Shown here: positions 52,758 to 64,000 of the stretch, piece after piece
How positions within the stretch are numbered: the stretch's first letter is position 1
Layout of the letters: every line of letters starts with the position of its first letter
DNA from: Paracoccaceae bacterium
GTDB taxonomy: Bacteria > Pseudomonadota > Alphaproteobacteria > Rhodobacterales > Rhodobacteraceae
DNA length: 64,000 nucleotides
Reading direction: 5' to 3'
Assembly: GCA_030758115.1 (NCBI GenBank)
Contig: JANREX010000048.1
Location: 20,775 to 84,774, forward strand
Program-made: the position numbers and the translations under genes
Notes under the pieces: model-generated
Databases searched by the model: none
Seen by the model: only the letters and a program-made list of their open reading frames with translations
Told to the model about the DNA's origin: nothing

Positions 52758-53632
52758 GGACACTCAGCCCGACGGCGACCGCGATTCTTCTGATGATCGG
52801 GGCAATCTTCTGTTTCTCGGTCATGGATGCCACCGCCAAGGCGCTTGCCCCGCGCATCGGCACGATCCCTGCCGTCTGGGCCCGTTATGCCGGGCAGGTG
52901 CTTGTCGTTCTGATCCTTGTCGCCCCGCGCCTGAGAACGGTCGCGCGCACCAATTACCCCTGGCTGCAACTGGCGCGCTCGGTCTTTCTGATGTTCGGCA
53001 CGGTCTTTTTCTTCTTCAGCGTCGCCAATATCGGCCTGACCGAGGCGACCGCGATCATGAACATCAACCCGGTGATCATCACCCTGGGCGCCGCGCTGTT
53101 TCTTGGCGAAAAGATCGGCCTGCGCCGCACGCTTGGGATCGGGGCCGCCATGATCGGCGCGCTGATCGTGATCCGGCCGGGGTCCGAGGTGTTTTCACCC
53201 TATGCGGTGCTGCCGCTGGTCGCGGCCTTTGCCTACTCGGCCTATAACATCACCACCCGTTTCGTGGGCCGGAACGAGGATCCCTGGACCTCGCTTCTTT
53301 ATACGGCGTTGTTCGGTGCCGTGGTCATGTCGATCGCGGTGCCATTCTACTGGCAGCCGCTTGACCTGACCTCGGGTCTGCTGATGCTGGTGATCGCCGG
53401 CTTCGGCACCTTGTCGCAACTGCTGCTGATACGCGCCCTGTCGATCGGCGAGGCCGGCATGCTGGCACCCTTCGCCTATACCGGGCTGGTTTTCGCCACG
53501 GTCTGGGGGGTGGTTTTCTTCGGGGAATACCCCGATCTGTGGACAGTGGTCGGGGCCATGATCATCGTGGCCGCCGGTGTCTATGTCTGGTACCGGGAAA
53601 CCTTCGGCAAAACCGCCCGCAAGGCAGATTGA
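52754..53632 (+). CDS. EamA-family (DMT) permease
   Basis: 292 residues with about ten membrane helices in two EamA repeats (first about 5-138, second about 150-282; FCFSVMDATAKALA and LVAAFAYSAYNITTRFVG are the repeat starts). The start overlaps the nitrile-hydratase alpha stop by four bases, so the permease is part of that operon and may move the substrate, the product, or an unrelated metabolite. DMT substrates cannot be predicted from sequence. It ends 10 bases before a convergent gene. Confidence 0.93.
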   Translation: MRTLSPTATAILLMIGAIFCFSVMDATAKALAPRIGTIPAVWARYAGQVLVVLILVAPRLRTVARTNYPWLQLARSVFLMFGTVFFFFSVANIGLTEATAIMNINPVIITLGAALFLGEKIGLRRTLGIGAAMIGALIVIRPGSEVFSPYAVLPLVAAFAYSAYNITTRFVGRNEDPWTSLLYTALFGAVVMSIAVPFYWQPLDLTSGLLMLVIAGFGTLSQLLLIRALSIGEAGMLAPFAYTGLVFATVWGVVFFGEYPDLWTVVGAMIIVAAGVYVWYRETFGKTARKAD

Positions 53633-53642
53633 TCAGCACCCT

Positions 53643-54368
53643 TCAGCGCAGGCGCGCCGCGGCAAGGATGGGCCCCGCCCCCTTGCGCTGCAGGATCACC
53701 ACGGCAGGCTGACTGCCGGCGGCGGGCGCCTTGATCTGCAAGGGCCCCGAGAGGTCCCATTCACCGATCGTGCTCCATTCGGTGACCACATTGGCATAGT
53801 CCATCTGGCGGCCCGCATTCTCGCCGCGCGTGATCTCGACCCGCTGCGAGGGGATGTAGCGCACCAGATGCACGACCAATGGCCCCGCAACCCCCTGCCC
53901 CGCATCGCCACGGATCAACAGCTGACCGTCCTGCGCCCGCTCCAGCGCCACGCGCACGCCCGTCTGGACATCTGCATGGCGCTTGATCAGGGATTTGGCG
54001 TCTTGCTCATGGGTGCCGACCACATGATCCTGGCCCGATACGATCATCTGCGGCGTATAGACCGAGCGGCGCCCGGCGGTCTTGGCATAGGCCTTCTGCC
54101 GCTGCGTGAAGGCGGGTTGCGCGAAACTGTCCTTCCAGCCGATGTAGTCCCAGTAATCCACGTGCAGCGCCAGGGCGATCACATCATCCCGCTGGCTCAG
54201 CTCGTGCAGGAAGGCATCGGCCGGCGGGCAAGAGGAACATCCCTGCGAGGTGAACAGCTCGACCACCACAAGGCGCGTCTCGGCCAGCGCCGTCCCCGCC
54301 GATGCGGCTGCGATCAATCCGCCCGTCAGGCATCCCGCAATCCACGCCCTGATCTGACCCATGTTCAT
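53643..54368 (-). CDS. Exported DUF1223 thioredoxin-like protein
   Basis: 241 residues. A signal peptide (about 1-29, ending ALA) is followed by a thioredoxin-like start, LVVVELFTSQGCSSCPPADAFLHEL with a Cys-x-x-Cys pair, then DVIALALHVDYWDYIGWKDSFAQPAFTQRQKAYA and YTPQMIVSGQDHVVG, all DUF1223 hallmarks. Probably a periplasmic thiol-oxidoreductase-like protein; its activity is uncharacterised. ATG at 54368 (after GGAAAGAG) or two codons later. Divergent from acnA. Confidence 0.9.
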   Translation of the reverse strand: MNMGQIRAWIAGCLTGGLIAAASAGTALAETRLVVVELFTSQGCSSCPPADAFLHELSQRDDVIALALHVDYWDYIGWKDSFAQPAFTQRQKAYAKTAGRRSVYTPQMIVSGQDHVVGTHEQDAKSLIKRHADVQTGVRVALERAQDGQLLIRGDAGQGVAGPLVVHLVRYIPSQRVEITRGENAGRQMDYANVVTEWSTIGEWDLSGPLQIKAPAAGSQPAVVILQRKGAGPILAAARLR

Positions 54369-54584
54369 CTGTCTCTTTCCGATGGCTACGGTCTCGTTTT
54401 AGGCGCGCGTGATTGAAATGACCAATCAAGGAATCGAGAGAGACAGGTTACTGTGTCCCATCTGCCCGATTTTTTTGTGTGCAATGGTATACATTTTGCC
54501 GTTGCCCCCCTTGATCGAAAGCCGACTATAGGCCAAAAGCAGCGCAGCAATACCCCTTATTTCCTGATCGGAGGGAGGCCACAG

Positions 54585-57359
<2,775 letters not shown>

Positions 57360-57377
57360 TCGGCGCATATCCCAAGA

Positions 57378-57410
57378 CAAAGCCCCGGTGCGATGCACCG
57401 GGGCTTTTTT
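57378..57410. terminator. Terminator between acnA and ccmG
   Basis: Perfect 12-bp stem (57380-57391 with 57395-57406), loop GAT, then TTTT. It ends acnA; ccmG converges on it from the other side. Confidence 0.9.
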
Positions 57411-57429
57411 CATGCGCGCTGCGGATCTG

Positions 57430-57975
57430 TCAGGACCCTGCGCCGCGCGCCTTTTCGATGGCCGGAAGGATCGTGGCGTCGATCACCCGCTGGGTGATCG
57501 GCCCGGCATGGCGCAGCACGATATTGCCCTGCCCGTCGATCACATAGGTTTCCGGCACGCCATAAAGACCCCAGTTCAAGCCCATGCGCCCCGAGGTATC
57601 CGCCCCCATCGCCGCATAAGGGTTGCCCAGCTCGTCAAGAAAGCCCATCGCATTGTCGGGCTGGTCCTTGTAGTTGACGCCATAGATCGTCAGCCCGGAT
57701 GCCGCCAGCGCCTCGAGGTTGGGATGCTCCACCCGGCAGGGCGCGCACCAGCTGGCCCAGAAATTCACCAGCGTCACCTCGCCTGCGCGCAAGTCGGCAT
57801 CGCCGAAAGGCGCATCGGGGCCAAGCTGTTCCACCGCTATTGCGGGGGCTTGCCGCCCTTCCAGCGCCGAGGGCAGCTGATCGGGATCGTCGCGCTGCAT
57901 GCCGAACCAGAACATCGCGGCCAGACCCGCGAAGATCAGCGGCGGGGCCAGCATCAGGGGTGAAACCTTAGCCAT
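57430..57975 (-). CDS. ccmG: Cytochrome c biogenesis thiol:disulfide protein (CcmG/DsbE)
   Basis: 181 residues. One N-terminal membrane helix (about 6-26) and a periplasmic thioredoxin fold with VTLVNFWASWCAPCRVEHPNLEAL (reducing WCAPC motif), GVNYKDQPDNAMGFL and GVPETYVIDGQGNIVLRH. It keeps apocytochrome c haem-binding cysteines reduced. The ATG at 57975 overlaps the ccmD stop by eight bases. Last gene of ccmABCDG. Confidence 0.96.
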   Translation of the reverse strand: MAKVSPLMLAPPLIFAGLAAMFWFGMQRDDPDQLPSALEGRQAPAIAVEQLGPDAPFGDADLRAGEVTLVNFWASWCAPCRVEHPNLEALAASGLTIYGVNYKDQPDNAMGFLDELGNPYAAMGADTSGRMGLNWGLYGVPETYVIDGQGNIVLRHAGPITQRVIDATILPAIEKARGAGS

Positions 57976-58126
57976 GTTTGCGGCTCCTGCGTTCGACCTC
58001 ATCCAGCTGCGCACGCACCTTGCGCGCCCGCATCACGCTGACCGCCACGAGGGCCAGGATCAGAACGATGGACACGGCATAGGATGACAGTACCGCGTCG
58101 GCGTATTTTCCAAGATCGGGCATCAT
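57968..58126 (-). CDS. ccmD: Haem exporter protein CcmD
   Basis: 52 residues: MMPDLGKYADAVLSSYAVSIVLILALVAVSVMRARKVRAQLDEVERR and so on. A single membrane helix (about 15-33) with a basic cytoplasmic tail is the CcmD pattern; CcmD is needed to release holo-CcmE from CcmC. Two adjacent ATGs (58126, 58123) both overlap the ccmC stop, and the gene overlaps ccmG by eight bases. Confidence 0.92.
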   Translation of the reverse strand: MMPDLGKYADAVLSSYAVSIVLILALVAVSVMRARKVRAQLDEVERRSRKHG

Positions 58127-58854
58127 CCCAGTCTCTCCCGTGCCAGAAGGGCCCGCATCCGGCGGGCACGGATTTCGGTTTGCGTGCGCAGGAACACCAG
58201 CGCGATGAACAGCAGCACAAAGCCCGCGATGCAGAACAGCAGCGGGTGATAGAACACGTCGGCCACGTTCTTTTCCTTGTCCAGGCTCAGCGACGCCCCC
58301 TGGTGCAGGCCCTGGTTCCAGAAATTCACCGCATAACGGCTGAGCAGCGCAAAGACCGATCCGACAAGGCACAGCACCGATGTCAGATCGGCGGCGGTGT
58401 CGTCATTCTCGATCGCGGCCCAAAGCGCCATGTATCCCAGGTAGAACAGGAACAGGATCAGGAAGGATGTCAGGCGCGGATCCCAGGCCCACCAGGTGCC
58501 CCACATCGGCTGGCCCCAGATCGCGCCGGTCGCAAGGGCAATCACCGTCATTACCGCGCCCACCGGTGCCGCTGCGCGCGCGGCAAGGGCCGAGACATGG
58601 TGCCGCCGCACGATCCAGATCAAGGAGGCCACCAGCATCATCAGCCAGGCATTGATCGCCATCAGGGCGGAAGGCACATGCAGATAGATGATCTTGACCG
58701 TCGAGCCCTGGCGGAAATCGTCAGGCGTGAAGAAAAAGCCCCAGATCAGCCCGATCACAAGGGTGATCGCAGACAGCACGGACAGCCAGGGCAGAAGCCT
58801 GTCCGTTGTCTGAATGAACTTCTTCGGGTTCGCATATTCCCAAATCGACGCCAT
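58123..58854 (-). CDS. ccmC: Haem lyase component CcmC
   Basis: 243 residues, six membrane helices. The haem-handling WWD signature reads WGTWWAWDPRLTSFLILFLFYLGYMALW, with conserved His in IYLHVPSALMAIN and NFWNQGLHQGASL. CcmC loads haem onto the chaperone CcmE. It overlaps ccmD by four bases and lies 46 bases after ccmB. The ccmE and ccmF genes are not in this window. Confidence 0.97.
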   Translation of the reverse strand: MASIWEYANPKKFIQTTDRLLPWLSVLSAITLVIGLIWGFFFTPDDFRQGSTVKIIYLHVPSALMAINAWLMMLVASLIWIVRRHHVSALAARAAAPVGAVMTVIALATGAIWGQPMWGTWWAWDPRLTSFLILFLFYLGYMALWAAIENDDTAADLTSVLCLVGSVFALLSRYAVNFWNQGLHQGASLSLDKEKNVADVFYHPLLFCIAGFVLLFIALVFLRTQTEIRARRMRALLARERLG

Positions 58855-58900
58855 ATCCCGTTCCTATTCCATCGCCCTTCGGGCGCAAATCACATCCCCG

Positions 58901-59557
58901 TCAGCGCAGGTTTACCCGCAGAACCGCCGCCGAGGCAAAGGGTAGCAGCGCGATCGCCCCGAAGGTGATCCCCGCCAGCATCGCCAATGGCACGCCGGTT
59001 TCCAACCCTTCCGCCCCGCGCCTTGCCACTTCGGCACCGAAGATCAAGGTGGGCACGTAAAGCGGCAGCACAAGCAGGCTCAACAGAAGCCCGCCCCGTT
59101 TCAGCCCCACCGTCAGCGCTGCCCCGAAGGTCCCGATCACGCTCAGCGCCGGGGTTCCCAGCGCCAGTGACACCAGCAAGGGCAGATAGCCCTCGGGCGG
59201 CAGGCTCAGCAGCAGCGCGAAGAGCGGCGAGGCCAGCACCAGCGGCACACCCGTCGCCAGCCAATGGGCCAGGGCCTTGACACTGACCAGCGCCTCCATC
59301 GGCAAGGGTGCCGTGGCCAGCAGATCCAGCGAGCCATCCTCCCAATCCAGCGCAAAGATCCGGTCCAGCGACAGAAGGCAGGACAAAAGCGCCCCCAACC
59401 ACAGGATGCCGGGCGCGATCCGCGCCAGAAGGCCACTGTCCGGCCCCACACCGAAGGGCACCAGAACCACGACGATCAGGAAAAAGGCCAGCCCAAGGCC
59501 AAAGCCGCCCCCAGCCCGGACCGCAAGCCGGATATCGCGGATCAGCAACGCCCTCAT
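58901..59557 (-). CDS. ccmB: Haem exporter membrane subunit CcmB
   Basis: 218 residues, six membrane helices. Family motifs: [80 protein letters not shown]. It forms the membrane part of the CcmAB ABC complex that drives release of holo-CcmE. The start overlaps the ccmA stop by four bases. Confidence 0.97.
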   Translation of the reverse strand: MRALLIRDIRLAVRAGGGFGLGLAFFLIVVVLVPFGVGPDSGLLARIAPGILWLGALLSCLLSLDRIFALDWEDGSLDLLATAPLPMEALVSVKALAHWLATGVPLVLASPLFALLLSLPPEGYLPLLVSLALGTPALSVIGTFGAALTVGLKRGGLLLSLLVLPLYVPTLIFGAEVARRGAEGLETGVPLAMLAGITFGAIALLPFASAAVLRVNLR

Positions 59558-60171
59558 AGAAAGGACCCGTCAAAATCGTCATGGGCCGGGGCCTTGGCGC
59601 GGTAGGGCGCCACATCCAGCACGCGCGCCTCCTCCAGGCCCAGGTCGATATGCGTGGCCATCAAGGCCATGCCACCCCCTGCCAGATGGTTGCGTACGGC
59701 CTGCGCGAACAGGCCCACGGCACTTGCATCAAGGGACACGGTGGGTTCGTCCAGCACCCAGACGGGCCTGCCGGTCACCACCATGCGCGCAAGGCCAAGC
59801 CGACGCTTCTGCCCCGCCGACAGCGCCCCGGCCACGCGGTCGGCCAGCGCCACGAGATCGAAGGCCTCAAGCGCATCGGCCACGCCGGAGGTGCCGAAGA
59901 TATCGGCCCAGAAGGTCAGGTTCTCTCGCACCGTCAGGGTCGATTTGATCCCGTCGGCATGGCCTGCATAGGCCATCGCCTCGCGCTCAAGGCCGACTTG
60001 GCCTGCAAGGGGCGGCTGCAGGCCCGCGATGGTGCGCAGGATCGTGGTCTTGCCCACACCATTGGGGCCGCGCAGGATCAACGCTTCACCGGCACGCAGG
60101 GTGAAGTCCAGCCCCTCAAGGACCGGAATGCCGCCGCGCGCAACGCTCAGACCTGTGACGTTCAATTCCAT
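59554..60171 (-). CDS. ccmA: Haem exporter ATP-binding subunit CcmA
   Basis: 205 residues, ABC ATPase. Walker [15 protein letters not shown] near residue 35, ABC signature [15 protein letters not shown], Walker [13 protein letters not shown], and a His switch in MATHIDLG. It powers the CcmABCD complex for cytochrome c maturation. First gene of ccmABCDG on the minus strand; a 43-base gap separates it from the Mth938-like gene. Confidence 0.97.
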   Translation of the reverse strand: MELNVTGLSVARGGIPVLEGLDFTLRAGEALILRGPNGVGKTTILRTIAGLQPPLAGQVGLEREAMAYAGHADGIKSTLTVRENLTFWADIFGTSGVADALEAFDLVALADRVAGALSAGQKRRLGLARMVVTGRPVWVLDEPTVSLDASAVGLFAQAVRNHLAGGGMALMATHIDLGLEEARVLDVAPYRAKAPAHDDFDGSFL

Positions 60172-60214
60172 GCGCCGCGTCTAACCCATTCTCACATATT
60201 CCGAAAGGCGCAGA

Positions 60215-60583
60215 TCACCGCAGCACCTCGCCCACCGGCAGAAGTGCCGCCGCCACGCGGCGCCCTTCGGAGACCAACACGTTGTAGGTGCGGCAGGCGG
60301 CGGGCGAATTCATCACCTCGACCCCCATCCCCAGCGCCTCCAGCCGGTCGCGCAGGGCACCCGGCGCATGGGCGATCTCGGCCCCCATGCCAAGAAAGAT
60401 CACATCGACCTGGCCGGCCAGGGCGGTCAGCGGTTCGACATCATCGACCCCGCCCCATTGGCTGGCACGCGTCACCGTCACCAGAACCGGCCCTTCGATG
60501 ATCTGTTTGCCAACGCGGAAGAACCCCGGCCCATAGCCGTCGATGGGCATTGCCCCGTCAAAGTTCACCTCGGTCACGCGCAT
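60215..60583 (-). CDS. Mth938-like domain protein (DUF498)
   Basis: 122 residues: MRVTEVNFDGAMPIDGYGPGFFRVGKQIIEGPVLVT, DVIFLGMGAEIAHAPGALRDRLEALGMGVEVMNSPAACRTYNVLVSEGRRVAAALLPV. This is the Mth938/DUF498 alpha/beta family (relatives include mitochondrial NDUFAF3). Its place next to secDF and ccm genes is common in Rhodobacterales. In mitochondria the relative helps assemble complex I; a similar role here is inference only. Confidence 0.9.
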   Translation of the reverse strand: MRVTEVNFDGAMPIDGYGPGFFRVGKQIIEGPVLVTVTRASQWGGVDDVEPLTALAGQVDVIFLGMGAEIAHAPGALRDRLEALGMGVEVMNSPAACRTYNVLVSEGRRVAAALLPVGEVLR

Positions 60584-60611
60584 GGTCTTGCCTTTCGTCT
60601 TTTGTCGTCGT

Positions 60612-61364
60612 TCAGTCCCAGACAGGTAGCCCGCTGATGGCTGCGGCGGCGATGATCACATAGGCCGCCGCGCGATAGTGCCGTTCCCGTTCCGGGCGAA
60701 AGATCGCCGCACCTGCCATATTGGCCAGCATCACCGGCAAGGCAAGCAGAAGCCCCAGGATCACCGGCACGGCTTCAAGCCTGTCCTGCAAGGCCAGCAC
60801 CGCGATCAACACGATATCGAAGACGAAAAGATAGATCAGGATATTCGCGCGCACCTGCGCGGCCAGGCGTGTCGAGGCAAGGTAAAGCAGGATGACCGGT
60901 GGCCCCGGCACGCCAACGACCCCGCCCAGAAAGCCGCTGACACCGCCCGTGCCCAGCAGGATCGGCGCTGACAGCGGCCCGCGATACCGCAACCCCGCCA
61001 GCAGCAGGATCGGCACCAGCAGCGCCAAGGTCGACACCGCATAGCGAAACAGTTCCGGCCGGATCGAGGCCAGCACCATCAGCCCCAGTGGCAGGGCAAT
61101 GATCATGGCTATGCTGAGAAGAGCGACCTCACGCGGGTTCCCGTCACGCCTTGCGCGCGGCAGGTTCGGCAAGGGGCCGAATACATCCATCACCACCAGC
61201 ACGGTCAGCGCCCAGATCGGGGGCATCAGTTGTCCGGCCACGGGCATGAAGACCAGCGCCGTGCCGAAGCCCGAGAAGCCGCGCACGAATCCGGCCAGCA
61301 GGGTTCCCGCGATCAACCACCCCAGCCCGTCGAAGGCCAAGGCCGCGCCAAGGGCGTCAGGCAT
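60612..61364 (-). CDS. TSUP-family (TauE/SafE) permease
   Basis: 250 residues, eight or so membrane helices in two repeats; FVRGFSGFGTALVFMPVAGQLMPP and GGVSGFLGGVVGVPGPPVILLYLAS are the characteristic TSUP half motifs. Members export sulfite, sulfoacetate and related anions; the substrate is not predictable here. The start overlaps the secF stop by eight bases, so it is co-translated with secDF. Confidence 0.92.
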   Translation of the reverse strand: MPDALGAALAFDGLGWLIAGTLLAGFVRGFSGFGTALVFMPVAGQLMPPIWALTVLVVMDVFGPLPNLPRARRDGNPREVALLSIAMIIALPLGLMVLASIRPELFRYAVSTLALLVPILLLAGLRYRGPLSAPILLGTGGVSGFLGGVVGVPGPPVILLYLASTRLAAQVRANILIYLFVFDIVLIAVLALQDRLEAVPVILGLLLALPVMLANMAGAAIFRPERERHYRAAAYVIIAAAAISGLPVWD

Positions 61365-62325
61365 CTATGTTCGAAAACTGCGTGCCCGCATTGCCATCCG
61401 GCTTGGACCAGTCGCGCTTGACGCCCATCTTCAACAGAACGACCGAGGCCACGAAGATCGACGAATAGGTGCCGACCACGATCCCCCAGATCATCGCGAA
61501 GACAAAGCCACGGATCACGTCACCGCCAAGAACAAACAATGCGATCAAGGCAATCAGGGTGGTCACCGATGTCATCATCGTCCGGCTGAGCGTCTCGTTG
61601 ATCGACAGGTTCAACACCTCGCGCAGGGGCTTTTGCTTGTATTTGCGCAGGTTTTCCCGCACCCGGTCGAAGACGACGACCGTATCGTTCAGCGAATAGC
61701 CCACGATGGTCAGAAGGGCGGCGATGATCGCAAGGTCGAACCTGATCTGCAATTCCGAGAAGACCCCGATCGTCAGCACGACGTCATGCACCAGCGCCAC
61801 AACGGCACCGACCGCGAATTGCCATTCAAACCGCAACCAGATGTAGACCAGCACCGCCGCGATGGCCAGAACCACGGCGATGGCAGCCGTCATGATCAAT
61901 TCACCGGACACTTTCGGTCCGACCGATTCGACCGACACGAAACGGATATCCGGTACCGCCTGCTGCAATGCCGCCTCGACCGAGGCGATCAATTCGGGCG
62001 ACACGGCCTCCTGGTCGTCCTGGGCCTGGATGCGCACCATGGCCACGTTTTCATCGGGGCCGAAGCTGGGATCGAAAATCTCGGTGATCGAGACATCGCC
62101 CAGGGCCAGCGTGTCGACCGCGGTGCGATAGACGCCGATGTCGATGGGTTGCGCGCTTTCGGTGCGGATCGTGGTGCCGCCCCGGAAATCGATCCCGTAG
62201 TTGAGGCCCTGCAAGAAGAAGGACACCATCGCCAGCACCATCATGACACCCGAGATGCCCAGCCAAAGGGTCGGCTTGCCGAAGAAATCGAAGTTGGTTG
62301 TCTGGGGAACAAGTCTCAGGCGCAT
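61357..62325 (-). CDS. secF: Protein translocase subunit SecF
   Basis: 322 residues, six membrane helices with the large periplasmic loop after the first. Motifs: FFLQGLNYGIDFRGGTTI, AIIAALLTIVGYSLNDTVVVFDRVRENLRKYK, NETLSRTMMTSVTTLIALIALFVLGGDVIRGF. SecDF uses the proton gradient to pull proteins through SecYEG. It starts one base after the secD stop. Confidence 0.98.
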   Translation of the reverse strand: MRLRLVPQTTNFDFFGKPTLWLGISGVMMVLAMVSFFLQGLNYGIDFRGGTTIRTESAQPIDIGVYRTAVDTLALGDVSITEIFDPSFGPDENVAMVRIQAQDDQEAVSPELIASVEAALQQAVPDIRFVSVESVGPKVSGELIMTAAIAVVLAIAAVLVYIWLRFEWQFAVGAVVALVHDVVLTIGVFSELQIRFDLAIIAALLTIVGYSLNDTVVVFDRVRENLRKYKQKPLREVLNLSINETLSRTMMTSVTTLIALIALFVLGGDVIRGFVFAMIWGIVVGTYSSIFVASVVLLKMGVKRDWSKPDGNAGTQFSNIDA

Positions 62326-62326
62326 C

Positions 62327-63991
62327 TCAAACCTCGATTGTCTTGGGGCGGCGGCGTTCGAACCAGATCACGATGATCAACCGCGTGACGAAAATGGCCG
62401 TGAAGACCGAGGTCATGATGCCCAGGCCCAGGGTGATCGCGAAACCGCGCACCGGGCCGGACCCCATCACATAGAGAATCAGGGCTGTCATGAAGGTGGT
62501 GATATTGGCGTCCACGATTGCGCTCAGCGCCTTTTCATAGCCAAGGTCGATGGCGCGCGCGGGCCCCTTGGCGGTCTTCAACTCCTCCCGGATACGTTCG
62601 AAAACCAGCACGTTGGCATCCACCGCCATGCCGATGGTCAGCACGATCCCGGCGATCCCCGGCAAGGTCAGCGTGGCCCCGATCAGCGACAACAGCCCGA
62701 AGATCAGCGCCACGTTGATGATCAGCGCGATATTGGCGAAGACACCGAACAGCCCGTAGCTGAGGATCATGAAGACAAGCACGGCGATACCCGCCACGAT
62801 ACAGGCGATCTTGCCCGCCTCGATGCTGTCCGCGCCCAGTTCCGGCCCGATGGTGCGTTCCTCAAGAAAGGTCAGCCCCGCCGGAAGCGCGCCCGCGCGC
62901 AGCAGCACCGCCAGCTGGGTGCTTTCCTCGACGCTGAAATTGCCGGTGATGATCCCCGATCCGCCGGGAATATGGCTCTGGATGACGGGGGCGCTGATCA
63001 CCTCGTTGTCCAGCACGATGGCGAAGGGATTGCCGATATTCTCGGCCGTGTAATTGCCGAACTTCCGCGCGCCCGTCGGGTTGAAGCGGAAGTTCACCGC
63101 AGGTCGGCCATTCTGGTCAAAGGCGGGCTGCGCATCGACCAGTTCCTCGCCGGTCACCACGGGGGCCTGTTCGAGGACATAGAATGTTCCCGCCTCGTCG
63201 ATCGAGGGCAGCAGCTCGTTGCCCGCGCCCGCGGGCATGTTTGCATTCGTGGTGCGGGTCACGACAGGCTGGAAAGTCAGTTGCGCGGTGGTGCCGATGA
63301 TCTGTTTCAGCTCGGCCGCCGATCCCACGCCGGGCACCTGGATCAGGATGCGATCCGCGCCCTGGCGCTGGATCGTGGGCTCGCGCGTGCCGACCTCGTC
63401 GATCCGGCGGCGGATGATCTCGAGCGATTGCTGCACGGTGCGGTCGTCTGTCGCCTGACGCTCGGCCTCGGAGAGGCGCACGACGATATCGGGGCCATCC
63501 ACGGTGACGTCGATGTCACTGGCCCCTGCCCCGGTCAGGGTGACGACGGGGCGGGCAAGGCCGCGCACCAGTTCCGCCGCCCGGCTGGCCTGCTCGGGGC
63601 GCTCGTTCAGCCGCACGCGCAATTCATCGGATGCGGAGGGCTGCAGGCGGATCGTGCCCACCGTGTCACGCTGGTCGCGCAGCAGGTCACGCACATCGGG
63701 CCACATGCCCTGCAACCGCGCCTCGTAGACATCGGCCACCCGCACTTCGGCCAGCAGATGCGCACCGCCGCGCAGGTCAAGGCCCAGGTTCACCAGCGCC
63801 GACGGCATGAAGGACGGCCATTGCCCCGCCTGCGCCTCAAGCGCCGCATCGGTGCTGCCCATTTCGATGGCGGCACGCGCATCATTGGCGCCTTCGACCC
63901 GCGAATAGAACCCGTTGGGCAAGGCGAGCGCCAGGCCAAGTGCCACTACCGTCCAGATCAGAAGCCGTTTCCAGAGATCAATCTGAAGCAT
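62327..63991 (-). CDS. secD: Protein translocase subunit SecD
   Basis: 554 residues, complete within the window, starting MLQIDLWKRLLIW nine bases from the edge. One membrane helix (about 9-28), then the large periplasmic P1 head (LGLDLRGGAHLLAEV, RRIDEVGTREPTIQRQGADRILIQVPG), then five membrane helices (GIVLTIGMAVDANVLVFERIREELK, YEKALSAIVDANITTFMTALILYVMG). Partner of SecF. The upstream gene, often yajC in this order, is outside the window. Confidence 0.98.
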   Translation of the reverse strand: MLQIDLWKRLLIWTVVALGLALALPNGFYSRVEGANDARAAIEMGSTDAALEAQAGQWPSFMPSALVNLGLDLRGGAHLLAEVRVADVYEARLQGMWPDVRDLLRDQRDTVGTIRLQPSASDELRVRLNERPEQASRAAELVRGLARPVVTLTGAGASDIDVTVDGPDIVVRLSEAERQATDDRTVQQSLEIIRRRIDEVGTREPTIQRQGADRILIQVPGVGSAAELKQIIGTTAQLTFQPVVTRTTNANMPAGAGNELLPSIDEAGTFYVLEQAPVVTGEELVDAQPAFDQNGRPAVNFRFNPTGARKFGNYTAENIGNPFAIVLDNEVISAPVIQSHIPGGSGIITGNFSVEESTQLAVLLRAGALPAGLTFLEERTIGPELGADSIEAGKIACIVAGIAVLVFMILSYGLFGVFANIALIINVALIFGLLSLIGATLTLPGIAGIVLTIGMAVDANVLVFERIREELKTAKGPARAIDLGYEKALSAIVDANITTFMTALILYVMGSGPVRGFAITLGLGIMTSVFTAIFVTRLIIVIWFERRRPKTIEV

Positions 63992-64000
63992 GTCACCTGC

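Overview
The window is a high-GC chromosomal segment from a marine alphaproteobacterium of the order Rhodobacterales (Roseobacter/Paracoccaceae type). This rests on the gene content: a complete Rhodobacterales-type gene transfer agent (GTA) cluster, pyruvate dehydrogenase genes in which both E1-beta and E2 carry a lipoyl domain, a DddP-type DMSP lyase with all its known metal ligands, an acyl-homoserine-lactone synthase of the Rhodobacterales type, and the order secD-secF-TSUP-Mth938-ccmABCDG. No integrase, transposase, rRNA operon or CRISPR array was seen. One tRNA gene (Leu, UAG) is present.

Layout. 0-7.7 kb: two overlapping cyclophilins, divergent pgk, ftsB, a pdhA-pdhB-pdhC operon behind a perfect inverted repeat, a shared terminator, and cysE facing them. 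7.7-22.2 kb (minus): the GTA structural cluster from small terminase to the very large tail protein, all frames intact and mostly overlapping by 1-8 nt. 22.3-27.1 kb (minus): fabD-fabG-acpP-fabF-mltG. 27.3-29.9 kb: a cytochrome b561-YceI fusion, a stand-alone YceI protein and a small membrane protein. 30.1-31.4 kb: rpsF-rpsR-rplI. 31.5-36 kb: DUF1330 protein, trigger factor, tRNA-Leu, a Hint-domain protein, and separate NAD(P)H-hydrate repair genes. 36.1-39.2 kb: glnB-glnA and an unrecognised membrane-anchored protein. 39.3-43.7 kb: lytic transglycosylase, HODM-like haem protein, dddP, hydrolase-OsmC fusion. 43.7-48.5 kb: response regulator and histidine kinase, an orphan AHL synthase in AT-richer surroundings, bioY, DUF6314. 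48.6-53.6 kb: purB, a 51-residue secreted peptide, a FliG-like protein, and a three-gene cobalt nitrile-hydratase/thiocyanate-hydrolase-type enzyme with a DMT permease. 53.6-64 kb: DUF1223 protein, aconitase, ccmABCDG, Mth938-like protein, TSUP permease, secF, secD.

The most interesting signal is the 217-bp gap between mltG and the first GTA gene. It holds a perfect palindromic CtrA-type full site (TTAA-N7-TTAA), a near-consensus sigma-70 promoter with 17-bp spacing, and an intrinsic-terminator hairpin immediately downstream of the expected transcription start and upstream of the usual g1 start. This suggests CtrA-linked, possibly attenuated or antiterminated, control of GTA transcription. 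The window also holds an AHL synthase and a sensor kinase/receiver pair; quorum sensing and CtrA are both known to influence GTAs in this order, but a link between those genes and this GTA is inference.

Second in interest is a split nitrile-hydratase operon arranged like thiocyanate hydrolase, whose catalytic subunit starts with ten histidines in fifteen residues. Also of note are an open reading frame that joins the last GTA-region protein to CysE without a stop codon, the b561-YceI fusion, and the divergent dddP/HODM pair. Most other genes are ordinary housekeeping genes with intact motifs.
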